Shown here piece by piece: positions 7,586 through 17,686 of a stretch of 39,308 bases of DNA. The DNA is taken from NCBI GenBank assembly GCA_964655775.1, contig CAZZNQ010000033.1:1-39308 (forward strand). The letters are read 5' to 3'. Position numbers and translations under genes: made by a program. The notes under the pieces are model-generated. The model was given only the letters and a program-made list of their open reading frames with translations, had not been told where the DNA came from and did no database searches. This DNA is from CAZZNQ01 sp964655775. Lineage in GTDB: Bacteria; Planctomycetota; Brocadiia; SM23-32. Each line of letters starts with the position of its first letter. Position 1 is the first letter of the stretch.

Positions 7586-8131
7586 TCAGCGCCCCAGTAT
7601 CCGCGTCTCGGTTATGTTGATCCAGTGGGGGAACTTGCTCGGTTCGGTGACGCCTTCGTTGCCGTAGCCCGTGATGCGGACGTAACGGGCGGATTCTCCT
7701 ACGGCATCAAACGTCTCGAAGTCCGTGGTTTCGCCGCTGCTCTTTCCGGAGAAGATGCTAGTCCAGGTCTGACCGTCGCGGGAGAGGGCGACTTCGAACT
7801 GGTAGATGCGGCTGTCACCTTGCAGGAAGGCGATCTCCACTCGACTGATGGTCATCGTGCTGCCCAGGTCATAGGCGATCCACTGGCCCCGCGATCCCTC
7901 TTCGGCTTCCGCTCGCCAGCTTGACATCGGCGAGGTATCGCCGTCCACCGTCTTCTCGGGCGGGAAGTCGCGCCAGCCTCCGGCGGCAACGTTCTCCCAG
8001 GCGCTGGCAGAAACCGTTGCTTCGTGCGTCAGGTTGCGGTCGGGCCTGGAGGCCGAGGTAGCACAGCCGGCCAACCAGAGCATTGCCGTCACGTGAATCA
8101 CGCATGCCAGCGCGAGGCGCCGATGTTCCAT
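7586..8131 (-). CDS. Lipoprotein with F5/8-type C (discoidin-like) domain
   Basis: This 181-residue protein begins with a lipoprotein signal: a hydrophobic core and the lipobox LAGC at residues 20-23. One F5/8-type C domain follows (residues 35-180), shown by ATVSASAWENVA, PPEKTVDGD, SWRAEAEE, QWIAYDLGSTMTISRVEIAF, the VALSRDGQTW turn and ARYVRITGYGNE. Such domains bind sugars or membranes, so a cell-surface carbohydrate-binding role is likely. GAGGAAGGA lies upstream of the ATG. It is divergent from the ATC-hydrolase-like gene and shares no operon. Nothing in it suggests catalysis. Confidence 0.86.
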   Translation of the reverse strand: MEHRRLALACVIHVTAMLWLAGCATSASRPDRNLTHEATVSASAWENVAAGGWRDFPPEKTVDGDTSPMSSWRAEAEEGSRGQWIAYDLGSTMTISRVEIAFLQGDSRIYQFEVALSRDGQTWTSIFSGKSSGETTDFETFDAVGESARYVRITGYGNEGVTEPSKFPHWINITETRILGR

Positions 8132-8308
8132 GTCTGGTTCCTTCCTCGAGAAGAAGCCCTATCCGTTGGGGGTTCTCCAAAGCAGGAGGATGTTACCGTC
8201 AGAGGCGCGGGCTGGCAAGGACACTCGATTTGCGATAGGCTCGTGCGGCGTGGCACAACGGAAAGGGCAGAAGCTTATGGGCGGCTGGACGGCGCAAGGG
8301 AGGGTGTG

Positions 8309-8748
8309 ATGGTCGGCATGGACGATTGGCGCTGCAAGCACAGGTCTCTGGTCTTTGTTTGTCGGACGATCCGCGACCGGTTCGGAGAGGCGGCGGTGGA
8401 CGCGGTGGCGGCGCAGCACATGGAGAACGTGCGCAAGGCGTTCGCTGAGAAGACGGCGGGCGGGGCGCCCAACAATATGGACGCGCTCGCGGAGCACATG
8501 CTTGCTCCTTCCGAGACGCACGACATCGAGGTGCTGCGACGCGACGAGTGGGTGTTGGAACTCAAGGTGACGCGCTGCCGGCACGCGGAGATGTTCGCCG
8601 AGATGAACGCGCTGGATGTCGGAGCGCAGTTCATGTGCGCGGGCGACGACGCGATGATCGAGGGCTTCAACCCGCGCATCAGCCTGGAACGTCCGGAGAC
8701 GATCATGACCGGTGGAGATTGCTGCCACTTCATTTACCGGCTCGAGGG

Positions 8749-8752
<4 letters not shown>
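8309..8752 (+). CDS. L-2-amino-thiazoline-4-carboxylate hydrolase-like protein
   Basis: This 147-residue protein fits the ATC hydrolase family (PF14196). The visible signature is the second half: VTRCRHAEMFAEM, then FMCAGDDAMIEGFNPRISLERPETIM, then GGDCCHFIYR at the end. These match the family's Cys-rich, beta-strand pattern. The reference reaction opens the thiazoline ring to S-carbamoyl-cysteine, but many homologues are uncharacterised. The ATG at 8309 is preceded by AAGGGAGGG and is preferred to the longer frame starting at 8024, which overlaps the lipoprotein gene. Its stop overlaps the uvrB stop region by four bases, so the two genes converge. Confidence 0.75.
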
Positions 8753-10725
<1,973 letters not shown>

Positions 10726-10726
10726 T

Positions 10727-11104
10727 TCAGTCCTGTCTGCACATTGCGTAGGGGCGCAGGGCTTCGACCGTCTTCTGCGCCACGCCCCGCACGCGGCCCA
10801 GATCATCGAGCGAGTGAAACGCACCGTCGGTCTCTCTGCTCTCGACAATAGCCCGGGCCGTCTTCGGCCCGATTCCGGGCAGCATCATCAGCTCGTACTC
10901 GGCGGCGGTGTTGACGTCCAGCCGCGCGGGCATGCCCAGGGCGCTGGCACCCTCGGTGAAGGAGAGGGGCTCAGGTCGGTTCAGGCCGCGCAGCAGTCTG
11001 GCGGCGCCGACTGCCACCAGCGCTATGCCCACGCACACGCAAAGCGCCATCAGCTCACGCGTGGACAAGGTGAACCATCGGGTCTCGGGTACTGCGGAAC
11101 TCAT
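10727..11104 (-). CDS. ComEA-like helix-hairpin-helix DNA-binding membrane protein
   Basis: The protein has 125 residues. A single membrane helix (residues 17-36) is followed by a short linker and a helix-hairpin-helix domain from about residue 62 (LDVNTAAEYELMMLPGIG, then KTARAIVESRE and LGRVRGVAQKTVEALRPY). ComEA proteins bind double-stranded DNA at the outer face of the inner membrane during natural uptake, but short HhH proteins of this shape are widespread and their role is often unknown. It lies 22 bp downstream of the DUF1570 gene and one base before uvrB, so the three are likely cotranscribed. Confidence 0.85.
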   Translation of the reverse strand: MSSAVPETRWFTLSTRELMALCVCVGIALVAVGAARLLRGLNRPEPLSFTEGASALGMPARLDVNTAAEYELMMLPGIGPKTARAIVESRETDGAFHSLDDLGRVRGVAQKTVEALRPYAMCRQD

Positions 11105-11126
11105 GGCGGCCTCCCCCGGCTTCCAG

Positions 11127-12383
11127 TCATTGACGAGCGGAAATAATCGCGCGGCGGAAATCCTCTCGAACGGTCTCGTTCACTTCCTCCTCGATCACCA
11201 CGCGCGGCTTGTCCCCGCCGTCTGACTTGAAGTATGCCTTGATGATGAAGCCCGGATGGTGGAGGCAGACAAGCACCGGCATCCCGTCGCGCGGGTCGTT
11301 CACCACAGTGTAGCCCAGGTCACCGGCATCGTTCTGGAACGGGCACCGGAACAGGGCCTCCGCCGCCGTGCGGTCTCGGGAACTCACACTCTCTCCGCTC
11401 GGTTTGGTCAAGGTCCACTGGTACCTGCCCCTGCGGAGCAATTTGTAGTGCAGGTCGGAGAGGCTGGTGAACTCGCGCAGGTCGGAGTAGGTCATCTGCG
11501 CCAGCACCATCAGGGCCTCCATGTTATCCCGGCAGACGAACTTCGCGCTTGGGCGCAAAGACATCATGTACATTCCCCAGCCCTTCTCGAACGCCTCAAC
11601 ATTCGGCCCAAAGACCTCAGCGAACGCCTCTTCCTGATCCTTGCCCTCGGAGACGGCTTTCATGAACGCTTTGAGCATCGGCTGGTAGCGTCCGCCGTCG
11701 GCATGGATGAGAAACTGCACCACTGCCCAGGACTGCGAGTAGTAGAGGCTGGCCCGACGGCGGTCCATGCGCACGTTGTAGAGCCATTCATCCGAACTCA
11801 AGGCGAAGAGGGTCCTGAGGCGCACGTAGGTTCCGCTTCTCAGCGCCTCCTGAACCAGGTGAAGACGGGACGACGGCACCAGGCCGGTCTCGAATCCTTT
11901 GCCGTTCCACGTCGCTTCCGAGAAGTACTCCGCCAGCCCCTCATTGAGCCAGATCGGTGCGTCCCTGGAGATCATGTAGTACATGAACTGATGGAAGCCC
12001 TCGTGATACAGCGTCCGCAGGACCTCCTCGGCCGTGCGCCCGTCGGCGTGCGCGGCGAGCAGATTGCCTCGCGATACGAATACTCCCGTAGAGCCTTGCA
12101 CCGTCGCGGGCACCTCCCCCAGGTAGGCCCGCTCGGTCCCGAAGACCTTCACGTTGAACTTCGCCTGCATCTCGCCGTAGTCGGCGAAGCGCCGCTCGTA
12201 CTCGCGATAGATCGTCTCCATGTGGTCGCCTACCACGCGCGCAAAGCGGGGCGTGATGTCGGTCTCCACCGAATAGTGCTCGGTGGCGTACTCGATCGTG
12301 TCGTCTGCCGAGGCCGCACCGGATGCAAAGAGCGCCGCAACGACGATCGCCAACGATACGATACGCTGTGTCCTGTGTCGCAT
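11127..12383 (-). CDS. Secreted DUF1570 / gluzincin-type metallopeptidase
   Basis: This 418-residue protein has a Sec signal peptide ending at AASA|DD (about residue 26). The zinc site is visible as HEGFH at residues 127-131 and a downstream Glu in WLNEGLAEYF at about 146-154, the gluzincin layout seen in DUF1570 and peptidase MA-like families. The C-terminal half (after residue 200) has no motif I recognise. The likely role is proteolysis in the periplasm or on the surface. It is the first gene of the run that continues through comEA to uvrB. Confidence 0.82.
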   Translation of the reverse strand: MRHRTQRIVSLAIVVAALFASGAASADDTIEYATEHYSVETDITPRFARVVGDHMETIYREYERRFADYGEMQAKFNVKVFGTERAYLGEVPATVQGSTGVFVSRGNLLAAHADGRTAEEVLRTLYHEGFHQFMYYMISRDAPIWLNEGLAEYFSEATWNGKGFETGLVPSSRLHLVQEALRSGTYVRLRTLFALSSDEWLYNVRMDRRRASLYYSQSWAVVQFLIHADGGRYQPMLKAFMKAVSEGKDQEEAFAEVFGPNVEAFEKGWGMYMMSLRPSAKFVCRDNMEALMVLAQMTYSDLREFTSLSDLHYKLLRRGRYQWTLTKPSGESVSSRDRTAAEALFRCPFQNDAGDLGYTVVNDPRDGMPVLVCLHHPGFIIKAYFKSDGGDKPRVVIEEEVNETVREDFRRAIISARQ

Positions 12384-12450
12384 CAGTTACTGCTCCCTCG
12401 CAGAATGCGTCCATCAAGGGAGGAATCCCCACCATGTCTGCGCTGCATCC

Positions 12451-12479
12451 ATTCTAATGGGGCGGACGCAGGCGCGCAA
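12451..12479 (-). promoter_or_regulatory. Predicted promoter of the DUF1570-comEA-uvrB operon
   Basis: On the minus strand TTGCGC (12474-12479) and TAGAAT (12451-12456) are 17 bp apart, about 68 bp before the ATG at 12383. The -35 box matches at three of six positions and the -10 box at five. Confidence 0.45.
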
Positions 12480-13151
12480 TCAATGCGGGCGCGGCTCTCG
12501 TTCGGCAGAAGACGTCCCGCCCGGTTCCGATTCTGCCGGACCGGCCGTTTCACAGAGCCGTGCCGCAAGGCTCATCACGCTCATGGCAAAGGCTATGGCA
12601 ATGCACGGAACCAGCAACAGGCCCAGCCCGCGTGCAAGCCAGAATGCCAGGGCGATGCCTCCCAGGGGGCCCTGTGGTCCACGAGCCAGTTGCATGTAGA
12701 CGAAGATGGGGACACGTACCCAGTACAGCCATCGTGCCCACTGCGCCCTGCATGCGAGCTGCAGAGACGCCTTGCCCGCAGCAAAGCCGGTAGCCAGGCC
12801 GCAGAGGCGCCAGACCATGAGGCATTGCATGACTAACGCAGCTCCGCTGAGAACTGCCACAGCTTGCTGCCAATCCGCCGCCTGTGTCGGCACAACGACC
12901 TGCGGCAGCGACAGTGCCAGTCCGATGCAGGCCAGCAGCCCCAGACCTTTGCTCCGGGCAGGGTACAGCCGAATCAGCCAGGGTACGGCGCTCAGAACGA
13001 GCATCCAACCGAGGAAATCCGGCGGCACTTCGATGAAAACGCCCCCAAGCTGGAGCCGAATCGGCACGAAGAAGAGCATGCCCCACATCAGTCTGCGAAA
13101 CGCGTCGGTGCAGTTAGGGAGCTTCCCGTCTTCACCTTGTGCGGTGCTCAT
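12480..13151 (-). CDS. Multi-pass membrane protein of unknown function
   Basis: This 223-residue protein starts at the ATG at 13151, which follows GAGGGG; the longer frame upstream has no protein-like character. It has about five to six hydrophobic segments (near residues 22-40, 43-60, 70-85, 95-120, 140-155 and 165-200). The motif PPDFLGWMLVLSAVPWL near residues 43-60 resembles small membrane proteins found next to sporulation or stress genes in other bacteria, but I cannot assign a family. A disordered, charged tail closes it. It is divergent from the diguanylate cyclase gene. Confidence 0.7.
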   Translation of the reverse strand: MSTAQGEDGKLPNCTDAFRRLMWGMLFFVPIRLQLGGVFIEVPPDFLGWMLVLSAVPWLIRLYPARSKGLGLLACIGLALSLPQVVVPTQAADWQQAVAVLSGAALVMQCLMVWRLCGLATGFAAGKASLQLACRAQWARWLYWVRVPIFVYMQLARGPQGPLGGIALAFWLARGLGLLLVPCIAIAFAMSVMSLAARLCETAGPAESEPGGTSSAEREPRPH

Positions 13152-13265
13152 GGCTCTACCCCTCTGGAGGAACCGTACACGAAAGATTCTAAGGAGACTC
13201 CGACCCGGAAGTAAACGCTGAATGCGCCCCCACAGCGACCCGCGACAGATGCGTAGAGTGCCCGG

Positions 13266-13295
13266 TTGAAGGTTGCCGGGCGAACTTGGTACAAT
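13266..13295 (+). promoter_or_regulatory. Predicted promoter of the diguanylate cyclase gene
   Basis: TTGAAG (13266-13271) and TACAAT (13290-13295) are 18 bp apart. They lie about 49 bp before the ATG at 13344, which supports that start over an upstream in-frame TTG that coincides with the -35 box. Confidence 0.55.
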
Positions 13296-13343
13296 CCTGT
13301 GCGAATTCTGGCACATCGATGCGAGGAGCAAGAGCCAATTCCC

Positions 13344-14417
13344 ATGACGGATTCGACGCAACCCCCCGTGTCGGACGAAGTGCGCGATTCCAGTGCCGCG
13401 GCGAGGGAGGCCGGTACGGTAGACAGCCATAGGGACGCGCGCAGCGCCACCGCAACCCGCAGCGCGCTGAGGACGTTCGTCCATAACGTCATGGTACTCT
13501 CACAGGACGGGACAGCCACCCTGGACCGCGCCGGCCGGTTCGTTATGTGCAGTCCACGCCTTGCGACCATGCTGGGTCAGTCACCGGAGTTGCTGAAAGG
13601 GCATTCCTTTTCCTCCTTCGTGCTGAAGGAGGACGTGGAGGAATGGCGGTCGGCCCTGGCGGAGGCGCTTCGCCAGGAGATCATGACCGTGAAAGTATCG
13701 ATCAGAACGGCCGGGGGCGACTGGCTCGAGGTGATCGTGGGCATCTGCGTGCTGGGCGGGCTGAGCGAAGCCGGGGCCTTTGTGCTGGTCTCCGACGCGG
13801 CGACCCAGAGGGCGCGCGTCCAGAAGCTCCAGAGCATGCTTGTGCGCCTGGAGGAGCAGCGGGAAGAACTCGAGCACGCTGTGACCACCGACCAACTGAC
13901 GGGGGCCTACAGCGCCGGAGCTATCGAGGAAGTGCTCGGCTCCGAGTTGGAGACGGGGCCGCGCTTGGGCGATCCGGTGTCGGTGCTGATTGCCGACATT
14001 GACCACTTCAAGCTGGTCAACGACACGCACGGGCACGCCTTCGGCGACGAGGTGCTCAAGGAGTTCTGCGAACGCTGTCGGAAAGCGATCCGGACCTCGG
14101 ACTACCTGATACGGTACGGGGGCGACGAGTTCGTGATCGTTCTGCCCCGTACGGACGGGCGTGGTGCCCTGGCCGTTGCCGAGCGCATCTGGAAGTCTAT
14201 CAAGGATGCCCCGTTCCAGGAGCAAGGCGAAGCCACCGAACTCACCGCATCGATAGGCGTAGCCACGGTTACTCCCGGCCAGGAACTGACGCCTTCCCAC
14301 GTGCTCGCCAGGGCGGACGCGGCGCTCTACGAAGTGAAGCGCAATGGGCGCAATAGTGTAGAGGTGTGGACTTCGGACACGCCGCCCATCGAAGGGACGC
14401 GAAGGCCGGACGCGTGA
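13344..14417 (+). CDS. PAS-GGDEF diguanylate cyclase
   Basis: This 357-residue protein would make cyclic di-GMP from two GTP in the cytoplasm. A disordered N-terminus (1-40) is followed by a PAS domain (about 45-160, with LDRAGRFVMCSPRLATMLG), a coiled-coil linker (about 153-182) and a GGDEF domain (185-345). The active site is intact, RYGGDEF with GGDEF at 259-263. An inhibitory site RTSD sits at 250-253, five residues upstream, so product feedback is expected. The linker-to-cyclase junction TTDQLTGAYS and the IADIDHFKLVND metal motif are canonical. No membrane segment is visible; the signal sensed by the PAS domain is unknown. Confidence 0.93.
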   Translation: MTDSTQPPVSDEVRDSSAAAREAGTVDSHRDARSATATRSALRTFVHNVMVLSQDGTATLDRAGRFVMCSPRLATMLGQSPELLKGHSFSSFVLKEDVEEWRSALAEALRQEIMTVKVSIRTAGGDWLEVIVGICVLGGLSEAGAFVLVSDAATQRARVQKLQSMLVRLEEQREELEHAVTTDQLTGAYSAGAIEEVLGSELETGPRLGDPVSVLIADIDHFKLVNDTHGHAFGDEVLKEFCERCRKAIRTSDYLIRYGGDEFVIVLPRTDGRGALAVAERIWKSIKDAPFQEQGEATELTASIGVATVTPGQELTPSHVLARADAALYEVKRNGRNSVEVWTSDTPPIEGTRRPDA

Positions 14418-14431
14418 GCGCGATCGTCCTT

Positions 14432-16009
14432 CTAAGAGCAACTGGACCTTGTGGCAGGCCTGATGTGCAGCAGCCAATCCCGCTCATCGGGTGCCGTGTA
14501 TTCCTGCCGTGCACCGATTGGGGCCGGAGCACCGATCTCGTTGCCTGTGCGAGGATCGATCCACGCGGCCTCTGAGGGTTGAGCAATGCCCCCCGTCCGC
14601 AATTCCAGCGCCTGCCCAACTGGAAGATAGACGACCGCCTGGCTGCCGTCGTCGGTTGCGGACGCGGCGATGAAGCGCTCCGGACTATCGTCCGCCAGCG
14701 CGCCGGCCACCATCTCCGGATGAGGCCGAAGCCGCCACCAGGGCAGATCGGCGAAGAACTCGTGCAGGACTCTCATGTTCTCCGCACCAGGCGCCGGGAC
14801 AGCCTCGTGCCAGGCGCCCACCACGCCGATGCCCTCATGCCCTGCGGGCACCTCGGGTTGGTCGCTCCAGGGCCATATCTGGTTATGTCCGTAGGTGACG
14901 CCCGCCGTCGGTGCAGTGAGAAGGCTCCAGTAGCCGGCCCGCCGCACGGCGAAGGGGCCGAAGGGAATCCGGGTGCCGTAGGCCGGATGCGCCTCGTAGT
15001 TGGGTTCCAGGTTGATCACAGGGCGGGCCCGGCCTTCCTTCCACATGCGAGCCGGCGGGCCCTCCGTCATCCACCGCAGTCGTTCGGGCTTGTCCGTGTG
15101 GGAGCTCTGGTAGCCGACGAAGTCGTACCACTCCTCGTTCTCGAATTCACGACCGACGTAATGGCCTCCCATCGGGTGCATCGTCACCGGGCGCGTGTGG
15201 CGGCCCTGGAAAACGGCGCGGCCGATGCGGCGCCACCTGTCTGACTCCTCTTCGCGATAGTCGCCGTCGCCGCCCAGCAGCCAGACGACGTGGTGGGCGT
15301 GCCAGCGGGCGACGATATAGCGTGCCAGCCGGATCGCGTCCTCCTCGGACAGGGATCGCCCGGGATCTTCCTCGCCGTATGCCCAGAGGATCACGGGAAC
15401 AGCGACGAGCCCGTGAGCATTGATGGCGGCAACGCGGCGGTCCAACTTCTGGAACCAACTTGGGTTCACTGTCAGGCGGTCGTTTACGGCATAGGCGATG
15501 TCGCCGCCGGGGCCGCGGGGCGCGGCGCGCCACTGCGTGGAGACGAACTGAACGGCCGTGAACGCCTGCCGCCTCCGGGCGGCGAGATAGCCGTCCCAGT
15601 CGGGCGCTGTGGACCGCAACGCGCCGTTCCACGCCGTGTCCGCCAGCCAGAAGAGCGGCGCGCCGTCTGCGTGCGTGAGGTAACGGCGGTTTTCGGATAC
15701 CCGCGGTGGGCCATGCCGGTAAAGGGGGTTCTGCGACTCTTGCTCTACGCAGTCGAACTCGCCGGACGCGCCACGCAGGCCACCGTCGTCGACAGGTGCT
15801 TTCACGACGTGCCAGCGCCAGGTGCCTGACTCGTCCGGGCAGAAGCGCACGCGCCAGTCCCGGTCGCCGTCCCAGAAGGCATCCACCCTCGATACCAGTC
15901 CCGAGGGCGAGGTGAACTCGACCTCGACCGGCGCGTCCCAGAGAGGGTTGCCGTATTCGGCTTCACTCTGGATGAGGGCTTCATGAACCGTCCACTTCGG
16001 AATGGCCAC
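14432..16009 (-). CDS. DUF4038/GH140-type glycoside hydrolase with DUF5060-like N-terminus
   Basis: The protein has 525 residues and no signal peptide. An N-terminal beta-sandwich (1-90) resembles DUF5060, with VEVEFTSPSG and FCPDESGTWRW. The catalytic region (about 110-440) fits the apiosidase-like DUF4038 domain: LFWLADTAWNGALRS, GFTAVQFVS-type strand (here AFTAVQFVS), WFQKLDRRVAAINAHGLV, ARWHAHHVVWLLGGDGDY and INLEPNYE. The C-terminal 90 residues look like the putative collagen-binding domain that often closes this family. GH140 removes apiose from pectin rhamnogalacturonan II, but most DUF4038 proteins have no proven substrate. It lies 33 bp downstream of the micropeptide gene and may be read through from that operon. 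Confidence 0.83.
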   Translation of the reverse strand: MAIPKWTVHEALIQSEAEYGNPLWDAPVEVEFTSPSGLVSRVDAFWDGDRDWRVRFCPDESGTWRWHVVKAPVDDGGLRGASGEFDCVEQESQNPLYRHGPPRVSENRRYLTHADGAPLFWLADTAWNGALRSTAPDWDGYLAARRRQAFTAVQFVSTQWRAAPRGPGGDIAYAVNDRLTVNPSWFQKLDRRVAAINAHGLVAVPVILWAYGEEDPGRSLSEEDAIRLARYIVARWHAHHVVWLLGGDGDYREEESDRWRRIGRAVFQGRHTRPVTMHPMGGHYVGREFENEEWYDFVGYQSSHTDKPERLRWMTEGPPARMWKEGRARPVINLEPNYEAHPAYGTRIPFGPFAVRRAGYWSLLTAPTAGVTYGHNQIWPWSDQPEVPAGHEGIGVVGAWHEAVPAPGAENMRVLHEFFADLPWWRLRPHPEMVAGALADDSPERFIAASATDDGSQAVVYLPVGQALELRTGGIAQPSEAAWIDPRTGNEIGAPAPIGARQEYTAPDERDWLLHIRPATRSSCS

Positions 16010-16042
16010 AGGCGCTCTCCCAAATCATCGGGTCTGAGAAAA

Positions 16043-16147
16043 TCAAGGCAGGAACTGGCCGCAGCCGCGCGCCAGTCGAACGAAGGCTACGGCACCCATG
16101 ACGCCGAGCAGCAGTATGTACACGAGCACGGTCAGTACTTTCTTCAC
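16043..16147 (-). CDS. 34-residue single-pass membrane peptide
   Basis: A GTG start at 16147 overlaps the TGA stop of the TolC-type gene as GTGA, and the frame runs to TGA at 16043. The peptide starts MKKVLTVLVYILLLGVMGAV and ends in a basic and Cys-containing tail (VRLARGCGQFLP). Residues 4-23 form one strong membrane helix after two lysines, so the N-terminus should stay in the cytoplasm. AGAGGAGG lies 13 bases upstream inside the TolC-type gene. Coupling to the channel gene suggests a small accessory subunit of the export machinery (inference). I know no family for it. Confidence 0.6.
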   Translation of the reverse strand: MKKVLTVLVYILLLGVMGAVAFVRLARGCGQFLP

Positions 16148-17622
16148 GGCGTCTGCGCCGCCTCCTCTATCTCGCCTGCGTAAGTGTCAACCGTCGTTGC
16201 CGCGTTTTCGGCAGCACCATCCGAGGTGCCCTCGACGGGATCCCATGCTCGTCCCACAGCCCGCTCAAGGCGCGCCACGGCCAGGCGCCACCCGAGCCGG
16301 GCGTTCACCTGGCGGTTCTGTGCACGGGTGACTGCGGTCTGCGCGTCGATCAGTTCGACGATGGTCGCGCGGCCGTTCTCGTAGGCGCGCTCGACGGCAC
16401 GCCGGCTCTCGAGTGCGCTGCGGAGAAACTCGTCCGCCGCCCTTATGGCCTCTTCGGCGCGCACCACGTTCGAGTAAGCCTCCCAGACTTCGAGCTCCAC
16501 GTTGCGCAGCAGTCTCTCGTAGCTGGCAATACCGTTGCGGAGCTGCTCCTCGACCTGCTTGATGCGGTAGGTGGTCTGGAATCCGGTGAAAATGGGCAGG
16601 TTGAGCACGAGGGCGGCGGACCACTCGTTGCGGTCCTCAAAGAGGAGGTGCGTGTCGTTGTAGCCGTAGGAAGCCCGAGCCTCCAGGCGCGGCCAGCGGG
16701 AGCCCTTCTCGGCCTTGAGTTGCTCGCGGATCGAGGCCAGTTGAGCAACGGCGGCTTTCAGACCGGGCCGATTCTGGGTGCCCGCCTCGATGAGTGACTC
16801 CACGCCACTGCGCCGAGGAGCGGCGTCGCCAAGCGGAATCTCAACAATCTGCAGTGGGTAGTTGACTGACAGGCCCATGGACGAAGCGAGTCGACCGCGC
16901 GCGATGCGCACCTGGTTGCGGGCACCCACGCGCGCGGACTCCGCGTCCGCCAGCTCGGCCTTTGCCTGCAGTTCTTCCACCTGCCGTGCCAGCCCGCCCT
17001 GATGCAGGCGCGTGGCCAGTTCCCATTGCCGCGTTCGCTGATCGACTGTGTCCTCGGCCACGTTCAGCAGGGAGGTGGCGGCCAGGAGATTGTAGTAGTT
17101 CTCTTCCACCTCCAGCGCCACATCCAGGAGCTCAACGTTGTGCCGGAATGCGCTTGCGCGCAGGGCGGCCTCGGCTGCATTGACGTTGGCGCTCCTGACG
17201 CCGCCGTCCAGGAGCAGCTGCGTTACGGTCACGGAGGCGTCGTAGGTCTCGGTCTTGACCGCTTCTTCGATGCCGGCGAGATCCTGGTACTTCCGCCTTT
17301 GTCCGGTCGCACTGAGTTCCGCCTGGGGCAGGTAGCGGCTGCGCTGCTGACCCAGTTGCGCGGCGGAGGCCAGAACACTATGCCAGGATATGCTGGTGCG
17401 GGGGTTGTGGTGCAGGGCCAGTTCTATGCAACGGGCGAGAGTGAACCGGCCTTGCTCCGGCCAACGGGCCGGGATGACGGGCACCGGTTCCTCCGCCTGA
17501 TCGTAAACGGCGAACGGGCCGACGGGCAGTCCGGGGGTCGTGCTCAGTGGATCAGGGTGCAGACATCCCACCGTCACGGAGGCTATGGCGAACAGGGCGA
17601 AAAGACTCAGGGGGCGGTGCAT
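16144..17622 (-). CDS. TolC-family outer-membrane channel lipoprotein
   Basis: This 492-residue protein has a lipoprotein signal (hydrophobic core, VTVGC at about 16-20). Two tandem outer-membrane efflux repeats follow, each with long coiled-coil helices: TLARCIELALHHNPRTS near residue 61 starts the first, and the second starts near 280 with the SLIEAGTQNRPGLKAA type of repeat. The C-terminal helix NARLGWRLAVARLERAVGRAW is typical. Such trimers form the exit duct of type I secretion systems and efflux pumps. AAAGGA precedes the ATG. It is cotranscribed behind the M50-HlyD fusion and the HlyD adaptor; no inner-membrane pump is encoded nearby. Confidence 0.9.
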   Translation of the reverse strand: MHRPLSLFALFAIASVTVGCLHPDPLSTTPGLPVGPFAVYDQAEEPVPVIPARWPEQGRFTLARCIELALHHNPRTSISWHSVLASAAQLGQQRSRYLPQAELSATGQRRKYQDLAGIEEAVKTETYDASVTVTQLLLDGGVRSANVNAAEAALRASAFRHNVELLDVALEVEENYYNLLAATSLLNVAEDTVDQRTRQWELATRLHQGGLARQVEELQAKAELADAESARVGARNQVRIARGRLASSMGLSVNYPLQIVEIPLGDAAPRRSGVESLIEAGTQNRPGLKAAVAQLASIREQLKAEKGSRWPRLEARASYGYNDTHLLFEDRNEWSAALVLNLPIFTGFQTTYRIKQVEEQLRNGIASYERLLRNVELEVWEAYSNVVRAEEAIRAADEFLRSALESRRAVERAYENGRATIVELIDAQTAVTRAQNRQVNARLGWRLAVARLERAVGRAWDPVEGTSDGAAENAATTVDTYAGEIEEAAQTP

Positions 17623-17686
17623 GTGCGGTCCTTTGGATGGCGTCCGGTTCTCGTGTCGTCGGTGCGCTGTTCGGTGCGGATGCCCG

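Noticed and set aside
10726..10848. Upstream extension of uvrB by 41 codons
   Set aside because: It overlaps comEA in another frame and reads as Arg-rich sequence; UvrB begins MALFDLQAPF right after the comEA stop.
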